Of a DNA stretch of 64,000 nucleotides, positions 53,350 through 63,157 are shown in pieces; positions within the stretch are counted from its first letter, which is position 1, and each line of letters begins with the position of its first letter. The DNA is from Chitinophagaceae bacterium (GTDB lineage: Bacteria; Bacteroidota; Bacteroidia; Chitinophagales; UBA10324), in the NCBI GenBank assembly GCA_947474435.1, contig CANJII010000013.1:20489-84488 (forward strand). Direction: 5' to 3'. The position numbers and the translations under genes are program-made. Under the pieces are notes generated by a model that saw only the letters and a list, made by a program, of their open reading frames with translations, did no database searches and had not been told where the DNA came from.

Positions 53350-55923
53350 TTAATGAATCACCACAATTTTTTTCATTACCTGTTTATCATTTCTATTTAT
53401 GGCGATGTAGTAAATACCACTTGCATATTCACTCACATTAATTTTGGTTGAATAGTTTTTTACAGAAACAGTCTGCAACAATTTTCCTTCAGAATTGAAA
53501 ACTGAAACAGTTGAATTCACATTGGTGTTTTTCAAAATCACATTCACATAATCAGTTGCAGGATTTGGAAACACATTAAAAATCTGTGCGGCAATTTCAG
53601 TGACAAAGGTGGTATCAATTGTTGTGTCTTGCGGAGCCACATATAACATGGAATCAACATTATAACTCAACAATGAACGCGCGTAAGTGCCGGCTAATAA
53701 TTTATGATTCACACTGTCGTAATCAATATCGAGCACAGTATAAACCGGCATACCCAATCCCAATCGTTCCCAGTGATTTCCTGAATTGATTGAAGCATAA
53801 ACTCCTCCATCAGTTGAAACAAACAGAACACTATCGGCATGATTTGGCAGAATTAAAATATCATTTACAGCAATCTGTGGCAGGTCGCCGGAAACATCAA
53901 TCCACGATGTTCCGTTATTATCAGAACGATGCACATGAGCAATAGGATCGTTGTCTTTATATCCTGAATGAGTTACATAAATTCTTGCCGCGACTGTTGG
54001 CGATGCCTGCACACTTGTAACATAACGATCCGGTAAATTTCCGGTTACATTATTCCATCCCGCTCCTTGATTTAGTGAGCGCCATACATTTCCATCAGTA
54101 GTTCCTGCGTATAAATAATTTCCATTCACCCACGATTCGGCCATTGCCGATATATCATGAAATTGTTCGCCAAAAATATTTCCATCAGTTAAATCATTAC
54201 TCATTGGAAAAGCACCACCACCAACATTGTACTGATAAACTTTATCGGTTGCGATGTATAAAATATTCGGATCGTGCACACTTATCAGATAGGGCATATC
54301 CCAGTTACGGCGATCATTCGGATCTAAATCATTGCTCACATCGTACCAGTTAAATCCTCCATCAATGGTTTCTACTATTCCACCATTTTGTGTTTCGTAA
54401 TAAAAAATATTCGGATCAACAGGATTGTAGCGCGATTGAAATCCATCGCCACCATACAAACGAACCCAGTTATTTATTGTTGAAGCATTTCCTTCTGTTG
54501 TTCCATTGTCCTGCACACCACCCGAGTAAAATCCATTCCACGGATCAACAGTAATTCTGTAAAACTGATTACAAGGAATAAGCTCTGCATCATTCCATGT
54601 AGAACTCGTAAAATCTTTTGAAAAAATTCCACCATCAGTACATGCAAAAACTTGTGAATTGCTGAATACAACATCGTGATGATCGCCGTGTACATCGTAA
54701 GTCCACCAATCGGGTGCACCTAATGCCCAATCAACTCCGCCATTGGTTGATTTCCATAAATCAACTCCGCACAACCAGAGTTCATTGTTGTTTGCTGGGT
54801 TCACAAAAATTCCACCGCTGTACCAACCCTGTCCGTTGAATGGATTGTTCAAACCATTTGCGGCAAGTGTTGTCCAGTTGCTTCCGCCATCTGTTGTTTT
54901 ATAAATGTTCAACAACTCGGCAGTGGTATCTGCATATGTACAGAAAATAATTTGCGGATTTGTAGCACTCATGCTCATACTAATTCTGCATTGGTCGCCG
55001 GTTGGTAAACCATTGGTTAAAATATTCCAGTTCGCGCCACCATCAGTTGTTTTATAAATGTGTGCATCTATTCCATGCCATATACTTTCATGATTGTTGC
55101 GAATGCGATTCCATGTAGCTGCGTACAATGTATTCGGATTATTGTAATCCATTTCCAAATCAATTACTCCGGTTGAATCATTTACAAACAATACTTGATT
55201 CCAGTTTGCTCCACCATCTGTTGTTTTATACAAGCCGCGAAAATTATTCCGTTCAAATGGCAAACCCATTGTACCTACATAAATTTCCTGCGTGTTGGTT
55301 GGATTAATTTTTATTTCAGAAATAATTCGTTGCGCAGTCAATCCAAGATGAGTCCATGTAGTTCCACCGTTTGTTGATTTATAAATTCCATCGCCGATGA
55401 AAGGATAACCACTGATGTTCACATCACCTGTTCCCACATAAATAATATTCGGGTCAACCGGATCAAGCGTTATGCAGCCGATTGATAAATAGGGTTGCGC
55501 ATCAAAAACAGGAAACCATGTTGTGCCGCCATTGGTGGTTTTAAAAATTCCGCCTGTTGAACATCCTGCATACATAATATTATTGTTCGCAGCATTTATT
55601 GCCATGCAATTAAAACGACCACCAATGTTATTTGGTCCTTCCAACACCCAAGGCAAATTAAATCCGGTTAAGGCTCTGCTTCCTTTTGAATCTTTTAATG
55701 CTTGTTGAATGGCTTTATCATAAGCCACCATATCAATGGAGTTATCAGGATAACTTCTTTGTAAAAAGAATTTTTCACTCACATCATTTTCTTCTTTTTC
55801 ATTTTCAGAAAATTTTTCTGAACGAATCTTTTTGGCGTGGAAATTTTTTTCAGAATAAAAAAATGAAACTGAAATGCTCACAAGCACAACCATTAGTTTT
55901 AAAAAGTAGGTATTGATTTTCAT
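53350..55923 (-). CDS. Secreted BNR/sortilin-like beta-propeller protein with T9SS domain
   Basis: This 857-residue exported protein has an N-terminal signal (about 1-25) and a charged segment rich in Glu/Lys (26-50). A long run of Asp-box/BNR repeats follows: KTTNGGTTW, KSTNGGTTW, KTTDGGANW (twice), KTTDGGSNW, ETIDGGFNW, RSLNQGAGW and RSDNNGTSW. This predicts one or two beta-propellers like those of VPS10/sortilin or exo-xyloglucanase-type proteins. A type A sorting domain begins near 780 (NVFPNPATDY). Glycan binding or hydrolysis is possible, but the catalytic acid cannot be picked out. It is a single-gene unit. Confidence 0.85.
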   Translation of the reverse strand: MKINTYFLKLMVVLVSISVSFFYSEKNFHAKKIRSEKFSENEKEENDVSEKFFLQRSYPDNSIDMVAYDKAIQQALKDSKGSRALTGFNLPWVLEGPNNIGGRFNCMAINAANNNIMYAGCSTGGIFKTTNGGTTWFPVFDAQPYLSIGCITLDPVDPNIIYVGTGDVNISGYPFIGDGIYKSTNGGTTWTHLGLTAQRIISEIKINPTNTQEIYVGTMGLPFERNNFRGLYKTTDGGANWNQVLFVNDSTGVIDLEMDYNNPNTLYAATWNRIRNNHESIWHGIDAHIYKTTDGGANWNILTNGLPTGDQCRISMSMSATNPQIIFCTYADTTAELLNIYKTTDGGSNWTTLAANGLNNPFNGQGWYSGGIFVNPANNNELWLCGVDLWKSTNGGVDWALGAPDWWTYDVHGDHHDVVFSNSQVFACTDGGIFSKDFTSSTWNDAELIPCNQFYRITVDPWNGFYSGGVQDNGTTEGNASTINNWVRLYGGDGFQSRYNPVDPNIFYYETQNGGIVETIDGGFNWYDVSNDLDPNDRRNWDMPYLISVHDPNILYIATDKVYQYNVGGGAFPMSNDLTDGNIFGEQFHDISAMAESWVNGNYLYAGTTDGNVWRSLNQGAGWNNVTGNLPDRYVTSVQASPTVAARIYVTHSGYKDNDPIAHVHRSDNNGTSWIDVSGDLPQIAVNDILILPNHADSVLFVSTDGGVYASINSGNHWERLGLGMPVYTVLDIDYDSVNHKLLAGTYARSLLSYNVDSMLYVAPQDTTIDTTFVTEIAAQIFNVFPNPATDYVNVILKNTNVNSTVSVFNSEGKLLQTVSVKNYSTKINVSEYASGIYYIAINRNDKQVMKKIVVIH

Positions 55924-56065
55924 TTTATAAAAATTGGAAAGTGAAAGTAAGTCTCAGATTCATAAAATGTTCATATCGCTTTGTCATATTCTTATCATTC
56001 GCATTACCATTTCAAAATTGATAAGTATAAAAATCACATAGTGCAATGCTTCACTATTTATAAAT

Positions 56066-56073
56066 TACATTTG
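56066..56073 (+). promoter_or_regulatory. Bacteroidota -7 box (TACATTTG) before guaB
   Basis: This is an exact TAnnTTTG match 22 bases before the guaB ATG at 56096. No clear -33 TTG is visible. It would start the guaB-pheS-hbd transcript. Confidence 0.5.
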
Positions 56074-56095
56074 CGCGCAATCTAAAATTTTTTCT

Positions 56096-57562
56096 ATGCC
56101 ACTGAGCAACTCCAAGATTGCACTCGAAGGTTTAACTTATGATGATGTATTAATGCTTCCTGCTTATTCGGAGGTGCTTCCCCGCGATACTGATATAACC
56201 ACCCGCCTTACCAACGACATTCAATTGCATGCGCCCATCATTTCGGCAGCAATGGATACTGTAACAGAATCTGCATTGGCTATTGCCATTGCACAAGTTG
56301 GCGGCATCGGTATTCTACATAAGAACATGACCATTGAACAGCAGGCCGAACAGGTTCGTAAAGTAAAACGAAGTGAGAGTGGCATTATCACCGACCCGAT
56401 TACGCTGAATGAGAATGACACCATTGGTCGTGCTGTGCAAATTATGAAGGAAAATAAAATCGGGGGCATTCCTATTGTGAACAGCAAGAATGATTTAGTT
56501 GGCATACTCACAAACCGCGATTTGCGTTTCGAAAAAAACATGAAGCAATTGGTGCGCGATGTAATGACAAAAGACAAACTTGTTACCGCACCCGAAGGAA
56601 CCGACATGAAGAAAGCAGAATTGATTCTTCAGGATTACAAAGTGGAAAAACTTCCGGTAGTAAATAAAAAAGGAAAACTTGTCGGGCTTATTACTTACAA
56701 GGATATTCTGAAACTGAAAAGTTTTCCGAACTCGTGCAAAGATTTTAAAGGACGATTAATTGTTGGTGCAGCGGTAGGTGTAACAGCCGATACTTTCGAC
56801 AGAGTAAGTGCATTGCTTGCCGTTGGATGTGATGTGATTGCAGTTGACACGGCACACGGTCATTCGCTCGGCGTGTTGAACATGGTGAAGAGTTTGAAAA
56901 AAGAATTTAAAAATTTACAACTCATAGCAGGCAATGTTGCAACCGGTGCCGGAGCAAAAGCATTGGCTGATGCTGGCGCTGATGCGGTGAAGGTTGGCGT
57001 TGGTCCCGGAAGTATTTGCACCACACGAATAGTAACAGGCGCCGGTGTTCCACAACTCACCGCAGTGATGGAAGCAGCAGCAGCATTGAAAGGAAAAATT
57101 CCGGTGATAGCTGATGGAGGAATTCGTTACACAGGTGACATTGTAAAAGCAATTGCTGCAGGAGCTGATTGTGTAATGGCGGGGTCACTGTTTGCCGGAG
57201 TGGAAGAATCACCGGGTGAAACAATTATTTACGAAGGACGGAAATTCAAATCGTATCGCGGCATGGGCTCCATTGAAGCCATGCACGAAGGAAGCAAGGA
57301 CCGGTATTTTCAGGATGCGGAAGACGATATAAAAAAATTGGTGCCCGAAGGAATTGTTGGGCGTGTGCCGTTCAAAGGAACTTTGGCTGAAGTGATGAAT
57401 CAATACATCGGTGGATTGCGCGCAGGAATGGGTTACACCGGTTCGAAAAATATTTCCACTTTGCAGAAAGCAAAATTTGTTCGCATGACGAATGCAGGAA
57501 TGAAAGAAAGCCATGTGCATGATGTGGTGATTACGAAGGAAGCGCCGAATTATAGCAGATAA
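56096..57562 (+). CDS. guaB: IMP dehydrogenase
   Basis: GuaB oxidises IMP to XMP with NAD+, the committed step to GMP. It has 488 residues, the usual size with CBS domains. [19 protein letters not shown] opens the barrel. The CBS pair lies at about 95-205 ([21 protein letters not shown]). The catalytic loop [20 protein letters not shown] has Cys 308. [19 protein letters not shown] and GYRGMGS-like [10 protein letters not shown] bind phosphate. The flap [23 protein letters not shown] is intact. pheS follows 12 bases downstream. Confidence 0.97.
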   Translation: MPLSNSKIALEGLTYDDVLMLPAYSEVLPRDTDITTRLTNDIQLHAPIISAAMDTVTESALAIAIAQVGGIGILHKNMTIEQQAEQVRKVKRSESGIITDPITLNENDTIGRAVQIMKENKIGGIPIVNSKNDLVGILTNRDLRFEKNMKQLVRDVMTKDKLVTAPEGTDMKKAELILQDYKVEKLPVVNKKGKLVGLITYKDILKLKSFPNSCKDFKGRLIVGAAVGVTADTFDRVSALLAVGCDVIAVDTAHGHSLGVLNMVKSLKKEFKNLQLIAGNVATGAGAKALADAGADAVKVGVGPGSICTTRIVTGAGVPQLTAVMEAAAALKGKIPVIADGGIRYTGDIVKAIAAGADCVMAGSLFAGVEESPGETIIYEGRKFKSYRGMGSIEAMHEGSKDRYFQDAEDDIKKLVPEGIVGRVPFKGTLAEVMNQYIGGLRAGMGYTGSKNISTLQKAKFVRMTNAGMKESHVHDVVITKEAPNYSR

Positions 57563-57574
57563 AAAATATTTCTA

Positions 57575-58573
57575 ATGGACATATTCGAAAAAGCAAAACA
57601 ATTAAAATCAGAAATTGAAAATCAGTTGCCTGATGCGGCAGAAGCATTGGAACAATTCAGAATAAAATATCTCGGCAGTAAAAATGTGCTGAAAGATTTA
57701 TTCAACTCCATTAAAGAAGTTCCGAACGAACGGAAGAAGGAATTCGGTCAAGTAGTGAATGAACTCAAACAAATTGCAGAGGAGAAATTCAATTCGTTAA
57801 AAGAAAAAATTGGGGGAGAAAAAAAATCTTCTGTTCAAAATAACATTGACCTCACCATGCCCGGCGACCCGATGTGGAAGGGTTCTCGTCATCCGGTGAA
57901 CATTGTGAAGAATGAAGTGATAGAAATTTTTGCGCGCATTGGTTTCACTGTTGCAGAAGGTCCTGAGATTGAAGATGAGTGGCACAACTTCACCGCGCTT
58001 AATACTCCTGATGACCATCCGGCGCGTGACATGACTGATACATTTTACATTCAGCAAGATCCAGCGCTCGTGTTGCGCTCGCAAACATCAACTGTGCAAG
58101 TGCGAGTGATGGAAACAACAAAACCACCAATAAGAATTATTTCTCCCGGCAGAGTTTATCGCAACGAAACCATTTCCTACAAGCACCATGTTTTCTTTCA
58201 TCAACTCGAAGGGCTTTACATTGACCACAAAGTTTCGTTCGCCGATTTGAAACAGACGCTTTACTACTTCGTGCAGGAATTTTTTGGTGAAGATTTCGAA
58301 ATCCGTTTTCGTCCGAGCTATTTTCCGTTCACTGAACCATCAGCGGAAATGGATATAAGAAAAAAAGGAACTGATCGCTGGATGGAAATTCTCGGCTGTG
58401 GAATGGTGCATCCGAAAGTGTTACAGAACTGTAACATCAATCCAGAAGAGTTCAAGGGCTTCGCATTCGGAATGGGAATAGAGCGACTCGCCATTCAGCG
58501 CTTCGGCATTCCTGATATCAGAATGTTGTTTGAAAATGATGTAAGATTCCTGAGACAATTTTCAAATACATAA
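57575..58573 (+). CDS. pheS: Phenylalanyl-tRNA synthetase alpha subunit
   Basis: PheS is the catalytic alpha subunit of the alpha2-beta2 PheRS, charging tRNA-Phe. It has 332 residues, with an N-terminal coiled coil (about 1-90) for tRNA binding. The class II core shows GDPMWKGSRHPV, NFTALNTPDDHPARDMTDTF (motif 1 area), GRVYRNETISYKHHVFFHQLEG (motif 2), RFRPSYFPFTEPSAEMDI, and the motif 3 GFAFGMGIERLAIQRFGI. The beta-subunit gene pheT is not in the window, so the two subunits are unlinked here. The gene lies between guaB and hbd with gaps of 12 and 13 bases. Confidence 0.97.
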   Translation: MDIFEKAKQLKSEIENQLPDAAEALEQFRIKYLGSKNVLKDLFNSIKEVPNERKKEFGQVVNELKQIAEEKFNSLKEKIGGEKKSSVQNNIDLTMPGDPMWKGSRHPVNIVKNEVIEIFARIGFTVAEGPEIEDEWHNFTALNTPDDHPARDMTDTFYIQQDPALVLRSQTSTVQVRVMETTKPPIRIISPGRVYRNETISYKHHVFFHQLEGLYIDHKVSFADLKQTLYYFVQEFFGEDFEIRFRPSYFPFTEPSAEMDIRKKGTDRWMEILGCGMVHPKVLQNCNINPEEFKGFAFGMGIERLAIQRFGIPDIRMLFENDVRFLRQFSNT

Positions 58574-58586
58574 ATTTTATATTTGA

Positions 58587-59468
58587 TTGAAATCTCTTTC
58601 CGAAATAAAAACAATTGCAGTTGCCGGCGCAGGCACAATGGGCGCAGGCATTGCGCAAGTGAGTGCGCAATCAGAATATGATGTGTGGTTGTATGATGTT
58701 GCTGAAATTGCATTGCAAAAAGGAAAGCAGTTGATTGAAAAAAATCTTTCAGTTGCAGTGGAGAAAGGGAAACTCAGTGAAGAAGAAAAACAAAAAACCC
58801 TTTCCAGAATAAAAACCACAACAGCAATCACAGATTTGAAATGCGATGTGCTGATTGAAGCTGTGCTGGAAAAATTAGAAGTCAAGCAAGAACTCTTTCG
58901 AAAAGTTGCGGAAGTGAACAACAACAATTGCATTCTCGCAACCAACACTTCATCTATTCCGATTACACTTATTGGAGGAGGACTTCAAACTTCAAACACT
59001 CCAACCTCAAACTCTCTCGTTGTCGGCATGCACTTTTTCAATCCACCACACTTAATGAAATTGGTGGAAGTAGTTTCGGGAAAAGAAACTTCACCTGAAG
59101 TTGCTCAACTGATTTTTGATTTATCAAAAAAGTTAGGCAAGCATCCGGTGATGACCAAAGACCGTCCTGGGTTTATTGTCAACCGAATTGGTAAACTCTA
59201 TCACACCGAACCAATAAAAATTCTGGAAGAAGAAATTGCCGATGTGGAAACCATTGATGCACTCATGGAAGCAAGTGGTTTTAAAATGGGTCCCTTCAAA
59301 TTGATTGACCTGATTGGTGTGGATGCAAATCTCAATGTCACTAAATCATTGTATGAATTAATGGAGCATGAAGAAAAATTTAAACCTAGTGCCACACAAC
59401 AAAAAATGGTGGATGAAGGAAAGCTCGGAAAAAAATCTGGCGAAGGATTTTATAAATACAACAAGTAG
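58587..59468 (+). CDS. hbd: 3-hydroxybutyryl-CoA dehydrogenase (TTG start)
   Basis: This 293-residue NAD(P)-dependent dehydrogenase of hydroxyacyl-CoA acts in fatty-acid or butyrate/PHB metabolism. The dinucleotide motif VAGAGTMGAGIAQ lies at 12-24. ATNTSSIPIT, GMHFFNPPHLMKLVEVV (catalytic His region) and KDRPGFIVNRI are intact. TTG at 58587 is the only start that keeps the Rossmann motif: it follows directly after an in-frame TGA, and the first ATG falls inside GTMG. The loop between SIPIT and GMHFF is about six residues longer than in typical Hbd and is encoded by low-complexity DNA (58975-59019). It lies 13 bases after pheS. Confidence 0.92.
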   Translation: MKSLSEIKTIAVAGAGTMGAGIAQVSAQSEYDVWLYDVAEIALQKGKQLIEKNLSVAVEKGKLSEEEKQKTLSRIKTTTAITDLKCDVLIEAVLEKLEVKQELFRKVAEVNNNNCILATNTSSIPITLIGGGLQTSNTPTSNSLVVGMHFFNPPHLMKLVEVVSGKETSPEVAQLIFDLSKKLGKHPVMTKDRPGFIVNRIGKLYHTEPIKILEEEIADVETIDALMEASGFKMGPFKLIDLIGVDANLNVTKSLYELMEHEEKFKPSATQQKMVDEGKLGKKSGEGFYKYNK

Positions 59469-59488
59469 CAGAGCTTACATTTGAAGCG

Positions 59489-60514
59489 ATGTCTTTTTCG
59501 TTTCTCGATTCAACAAACTTTATTTCAAAACTTACACTTCGCCGTGCTTTAAATGCAGGCAAAGTGTTGAGCAGTTATTTTTATTCACGCGCAACAGGCA
59601 AGGCATCGTTGTGGGGTTCACCCATCAGCATTTCGTTTGAGCCGACTACGAGTTGCAATCTTCGCTGTCCGGAATGTCCGAGTGGTTTGCGTTCGTTCAC
59701 CCGCGAAACCGGAATGTTGCAGGAAGATTTTTTCAAACAGGTGATTGACGAAATGCATCAGCACCTGATGTACCTGATATTTTATTTTCAAGGCGAACCA
59801 TATCTGAACACAAAATTTTTGGAGATGGTGAAACACGCATCGTCAAAAAAAATTTACACAGCAACTTCCACCAACGCACATTACCTGAATGATGAAGCAG
59901 CGAAAAAAACTATCGAATCCGGCTTAGACAGATTGATAATTTCTATTGACGGAACCACTCAGGAAACTTATGAGAATTACAGAGTGGGCGGACAACTTTC
60001 GAAAGTAATTGAAGGCACAAAAAATATTGTGAAGTGGCGCAAGCAATTAAAAAGTAAAACTCCGATGATTGTTTTTCAATTCTTAGTTGTGAAGCCAAAC
60101 GAACATCAGGTAGAAGAAGTGAAGAAGCTCGGGAAGGAGTTAGGAGTGGATGATGTGTGGTTTAAAACTGCGCAGGTGTATGATTATGAAAACGGAAATG
60201 AATTAATTCCGACAATAGAAAAATATTCGCGCTACAAAAAAAATTCATCGGGTAAGTGGAGCATCAAAAATAAATTGCTCAATCACTGCTGGAAAATGTG
60301 GCACTCTTGCGTGGTAACTTGGGATGGCTGGGTGGTGCCTTGTTGTTTCGATAAGGATGCGCAACACAAACTCGGCTCGCTCAAACAACAAAGCTTTAAA
60401 GAGCTGTGGCGAAATGAATCGTATCAGAATTTCCGGACATCACTTTTAAAAGCTAGAAGTGAAATTGATATCTGTACCAACTGCACCGAAGGAACGAAAG
60501 TGTGGAGCGAATAA
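59489..60514 (+). CDS. Radical SAM/SPASM domain protein
   Basis: This 341-residue radical S-adenosylmethionine enzyme has the cluster motif CNLRCPEC (C56, C60, C63) after FEPTTS. A C-terminal SPASM/Twitch-like domain carries Cys residues in NHCWKMWHSCVVTWDGWVVPCC and ICTNC, expected to bind extra FeS clusters. Relatives modify peptides, sugars or cofactors; the substrate is unknown. No obvious precursor-peptide gene lies next to it. An exact -7 box (59476-59483) lies only 5 bases before the ATG, which could mean leaderless expression as well as read-through from guaB-pheS-hbd. Confidence 0.9.
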   Translation: MSFSFLDSTNFISKLTLRRALNAGKVLSSYFYSRATGKASLWGSPISISFEPTTSCNLRCPECPSGLRSFTRETGMLQEDFFKQVIDEMHQHLMYLIFYFQGEPYLNTKFLEMVKHASSKKIYTATSTNAHYLNDEAAKKTIESGLDRLIISIDGTTQETYENYRVGGQLSKVIEGTKNIVKWRKQLKSKTPMIVFQFLVVKPNEHQVEEVKKLGKELGVDDVWFKTAQVYDYENGNELIPTIEKYSRYKKNSSGKWSIKNKLLNHCWKMWHSCVVTWDGWVVPCCFDKDAQHKLGSLKQQSFKELWRNESYQNFRTSLLKARSEIDICTNCTEGTKVWSE

Positions 60515-60553
60515 GGTAAATTGTGTAGAGTAAAAAATCCTTATTCTTATCTG

Positions 60554-61579
60554 CTAAGGTTTATATTTTGATAGTGCTAAAATTTTCTGCGAATCCTTTT
60601 CATTCATCAATTGCTTCAGTGTATAATCCGGATTTTCTTTCATGAATTTCTGAACAATTCTCCAACCCACCCAGCTGCCTGTATTTCCGGGAGATTCTGG
60701 AGGCATACCACTTGTGTTAGGAGCATCGTTTACATATTTTTTGTAAACCATTGGATCAGTTTCATAAAGCAAATTATTCTTCATGTAAAATTTCCAAACT
60801 TCACGCTCATTATCAGCAAGCCATGCCAAATCCAATTTTGAAAAACCAGTAAGCAATGAATCAGTAGTTTCAGGCAGTATGTGTTGAAGAAGACAAGTGA
60901 TTTTTCCCCTGTATATCATTTCATCAATCAGTTTTTTTCCATCATCAACATAGGGAAACAGGTTAGTACCCATTACCTCCATTGCATTTGGAACTATGTA
61001 TTCTTCACGCAATCTGCGAATGAGAAACTGTGGAATGGGCGGTTGAACAGCAGAATAAAACCAGAAATCTGAACCCAAATAATTATCTAACCCAATGGCC
61101 AATATACTGTCGCCATAAGTAAATGCCCGTGGACCGTTTAAATAATAAATAATAGTTGGAACATTAATCTCGGGGAAATAAAAAATAAAATGCCTGAATC
61201 CTTCGGTGAGTTTTGAATTAATATTTTCAACATTATTATAGACCAAAACAGTTGTATCAAATACCTTTAAATAATACTGGTTTTTAAAAAACCCAACTAT
61301 TGAATCTGCCAATGCATGTGAAGTATCGCTTATATAATTTATTGAAAGAATTTCCTGTAAATAAAATTTAAAAAAATCACCGTACTTATTTTGCAGGTTC
61401 AATATTGAGCCATATACATCATTGGTTTTCGCAAGTGATAAAAATTCCTTATCAAATCGTTCAGTTTTCAATTCTACTTTTATTTTGCTTACATCTGCTA
61501 CATAATTTTTAGTGCTGCAACTCGTGCATGCCGAAATTGAAATCGCGATTACATAAAATGATATAAAAAATTTGTTCAT
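60554..61579 (-). CDS. gldB: GldB-like gliding motility lipoprotein
   Basis: This 341-residue lipoprotein has a signal peptide with lipobox ISAC or TSC (Cys 18 or 21). It matches the GldB family pattern: KVELKTERFDKEFLSL, LQNKYGDFFKFYLQEIL, then IYYLNGPRAFTYGDSILAIGLDNYLGSDFWFY and a C-terminal NTGSWVGWRIVQKFMKENPDYTLKQLMNE. The HExxH-like site of the related DUF2268 peptidases is not evident. GldB is needed for gliding in Flavobacterium and associates with the T9SS motor, which fits the many T9SS cargoes here. It is the last gene of a minus-strand run after the symporter. Confidence 0.85.
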   Translation of the reverse strand: MNKFFISFYVIAISISACTSCSTKNYVADVSKIKVELKTERFDKEFLSLAKTNDVYGSILNLQNKYGDFFKFYLQEILSINYISDTSHALADSIVGFFKNQYYLKVFDTTVLVYNNVENINSKLTEGFRHFIFYFPEINVPTIIYYLNGPRAFTYGDSILAIGLDNYLGSDFWFYSAVQPPIPQFLIRRLREEYIVPNAMEVMGTNLFPYVDDGKKLIDEMIYRGKITCLLQHILPETTDSLLTGFSKLDLAWLADNEREVWKFYMKNNLLYETDPMVYKKYVNDAPNTSGMPPESPGNTGSWVGWRIVQKFMKENPDYTLKQLMNEKDSQKILALSKYKP

Positions 61580-61651
61580 GTGTATTTTAAAACGAAGCCG
61601 TCAGGGTTTTATGTATTTTAATTTTATTAAACCAATTTATCAGGTATGTCT

Positions 61652-63139
61652 TTAAAAAATCGTTTTTGTTTTTTTTGAAATAAGCATCAATCCAACAAAA
61701 GTTAACAGACCATTTATCAATAACAGTTCGTAACCGAATTTATAACCATTAAGCAATTGTTCAGAATAAGTATGCAGTAAAAAAGTGATGAACGGAGAAA
61801 TAAAACATATTACGGGTGTTAAATAATCAATACAAATTCTTTTTGTAAATAACCCGAAAGCAAACAAGCCTAACAGTGGCCCGTAAGTGTATGCTGCAAC
61901 GGTGAATATTGCATCGAGAATTGATGTTGTGTTTAATTCTGCCGCCAGTAATATGGTCATCAACAATAAAAAAGCAAAGGCAAAGTGAACGATGATTCGG
62001 TATTTTTTTACTCTCGCTTCCTGTTCCTTGGTTTCATGATGTTCCATGTTTAAAAAATCAATACAAAAACTTGTGGTAAGAGTTGTGAGCACTGAATCAG
62101 CGCTGTTAAATGTTGCTGCAGTTAACCCAACAATAAATATGATAGCCGCAATTCCGCCCAATTGATTTAAAGCAATGAATGAAAAAACCTGGTCAGTAAT
62201 TATTTTTCCTGTATCGGCATTTGCAGGGAGCGAAATTCCCTTGCTGTTTGCATAGATGTATAACAAAGCACCAAGTGAAACAAAAAATAAATTTACTAGC
62301 ACTACAATGAAGCTGAACACCCGCATGTTTTTTTGAGCATCGGGCAATGAGCGGATACTTAAATTTTTCTGCATCATGTTTTGATCAAGTCCGGTCATTA
62401 CAATGGCAATGAAAGCACCGCTGATAAACTGTTTGAAGAAAAAAGATTTTTCTCTCCAGTTATCAAAGAAAAACATGCGCGAATATTCGCTCTGATATAC
62501 AGCAGTTATCATCTCACTAAAATTAAAGTCAAGATGTTGTGCAATTAATAAAATGCTGATTAAAACCCCACCTAATAACATGAGTGATTGAAAAGTATCG
62601 GTCCAAACAAGCGTTTTAATTCCGCCTTGAAAAGTATAAAGAAGGATGAGAAAAATAATAATGGAAACAGTAATTGCAAAAGGCACATGCAATGGTTCGC
62701 TAACAAAAAGCTGAATAACTCCGGCGGCTAACAAAAGCCTCAGTGCAGCACCAATCAGTCGCGAAATCAGAAAAAAGAAGGAACCGGTTTTTTGGGTTAC
62801 TGCTCCAAAGCGTGTATTTAAATATGAATAAATTGAAGTCAGATTTAATTTATAATACAGCGGAAGTAAAATTCCGGCAATAACAAAATAGCCAAGTACA
62901 TATCCGAGTACCATTTGCATGTATCCGAATTGTGCAAGTAAAACTGTACCGGGTAATGATAAAAAAGTAACTCCGCTTAAAGAGTCACCAATCATTCCAA
63001 ACGCTACAACATACCAGGGCGATTGCTTGTTTCCAAGAAAATAGGAATCGTTTGTTGCATGGCGTGATGTTAACCATGCGATGAAAAGCAGAATAAAAAA
63101 ATAAATCGAAATGCAACTTAATATAATACCCGGACTCAA
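61652..63139 (-). CDS. Sodium:solute symporter (SSS family), TTG start
   Basis: This 495-residue protein has about 13 membrane helices of the SSS/LeuT-like fold. The hallmark SYFLGNKQSPWYVVAFGMIGDSLSGVTFLSLPG opens the core, and NSADSVLTTLTTSF is the helix-8 motif with Na-binding Ser residues. The solute is unknown. The start is TTG at 63139: the frame upstream is closed by the neighbour's TAA, and the next ATG would remove the first two helices. It begins 18 bases after the DUF6089 stop and is followed by gldB on the same strand. Confidence 0.9.
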   Translation of the reverse strand: MSPGIILSCISIYFFILLFIAWLTSRHATNDSYFLGNKQSPWYVVAFGMIGDSLSGVTFLSLPGTVLLAQFGYMQMVLGYVLGYFVIAGILLPLYYKLNLTSIYSYLNTRFGAVTQKTGSFFFLISRLIGAALRLLLAAGVIQLFVSEPLHVPFAITVSIIIFLILLYTFQGGIKTLVWTDTFQSLMLLGGVLISILLIAQHLDFNFSEMITAVYQSEYSRMFFFDNWREKSFFFKQFISGAFIAIVMTGLDQNMMQKNLSIRSLPDAQKNMRVFSFIVVLVNLFFVSLGALLYIYANSKGISLPANADTGKIITDQVFSFIALNQLGGIAAIIFIVGLTAATFNSADSVLTTLTTSFCIDFLNMEHHETKEQEARVKKYRIIVHFAFAFLLLMTILLAAELNTTSILDAIFTVAAYTYGPLLGLFAFGLFTKRICIDYLTPVICFISPFITFLLHTYSEQLLNGYKFGYELLLINGLLTFVGLMLISKKTKTIF

Positions 63140-63157
63140 TTGAGCTTGAAGTTTTTT

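Noticed and set aside
58578..58585. Exact TATATTTG as a promoter for hbd
   Set aside because: It ends one base before the only usable start codon, so transcription from it would miss the start; likely chance in an AT-rich gap.
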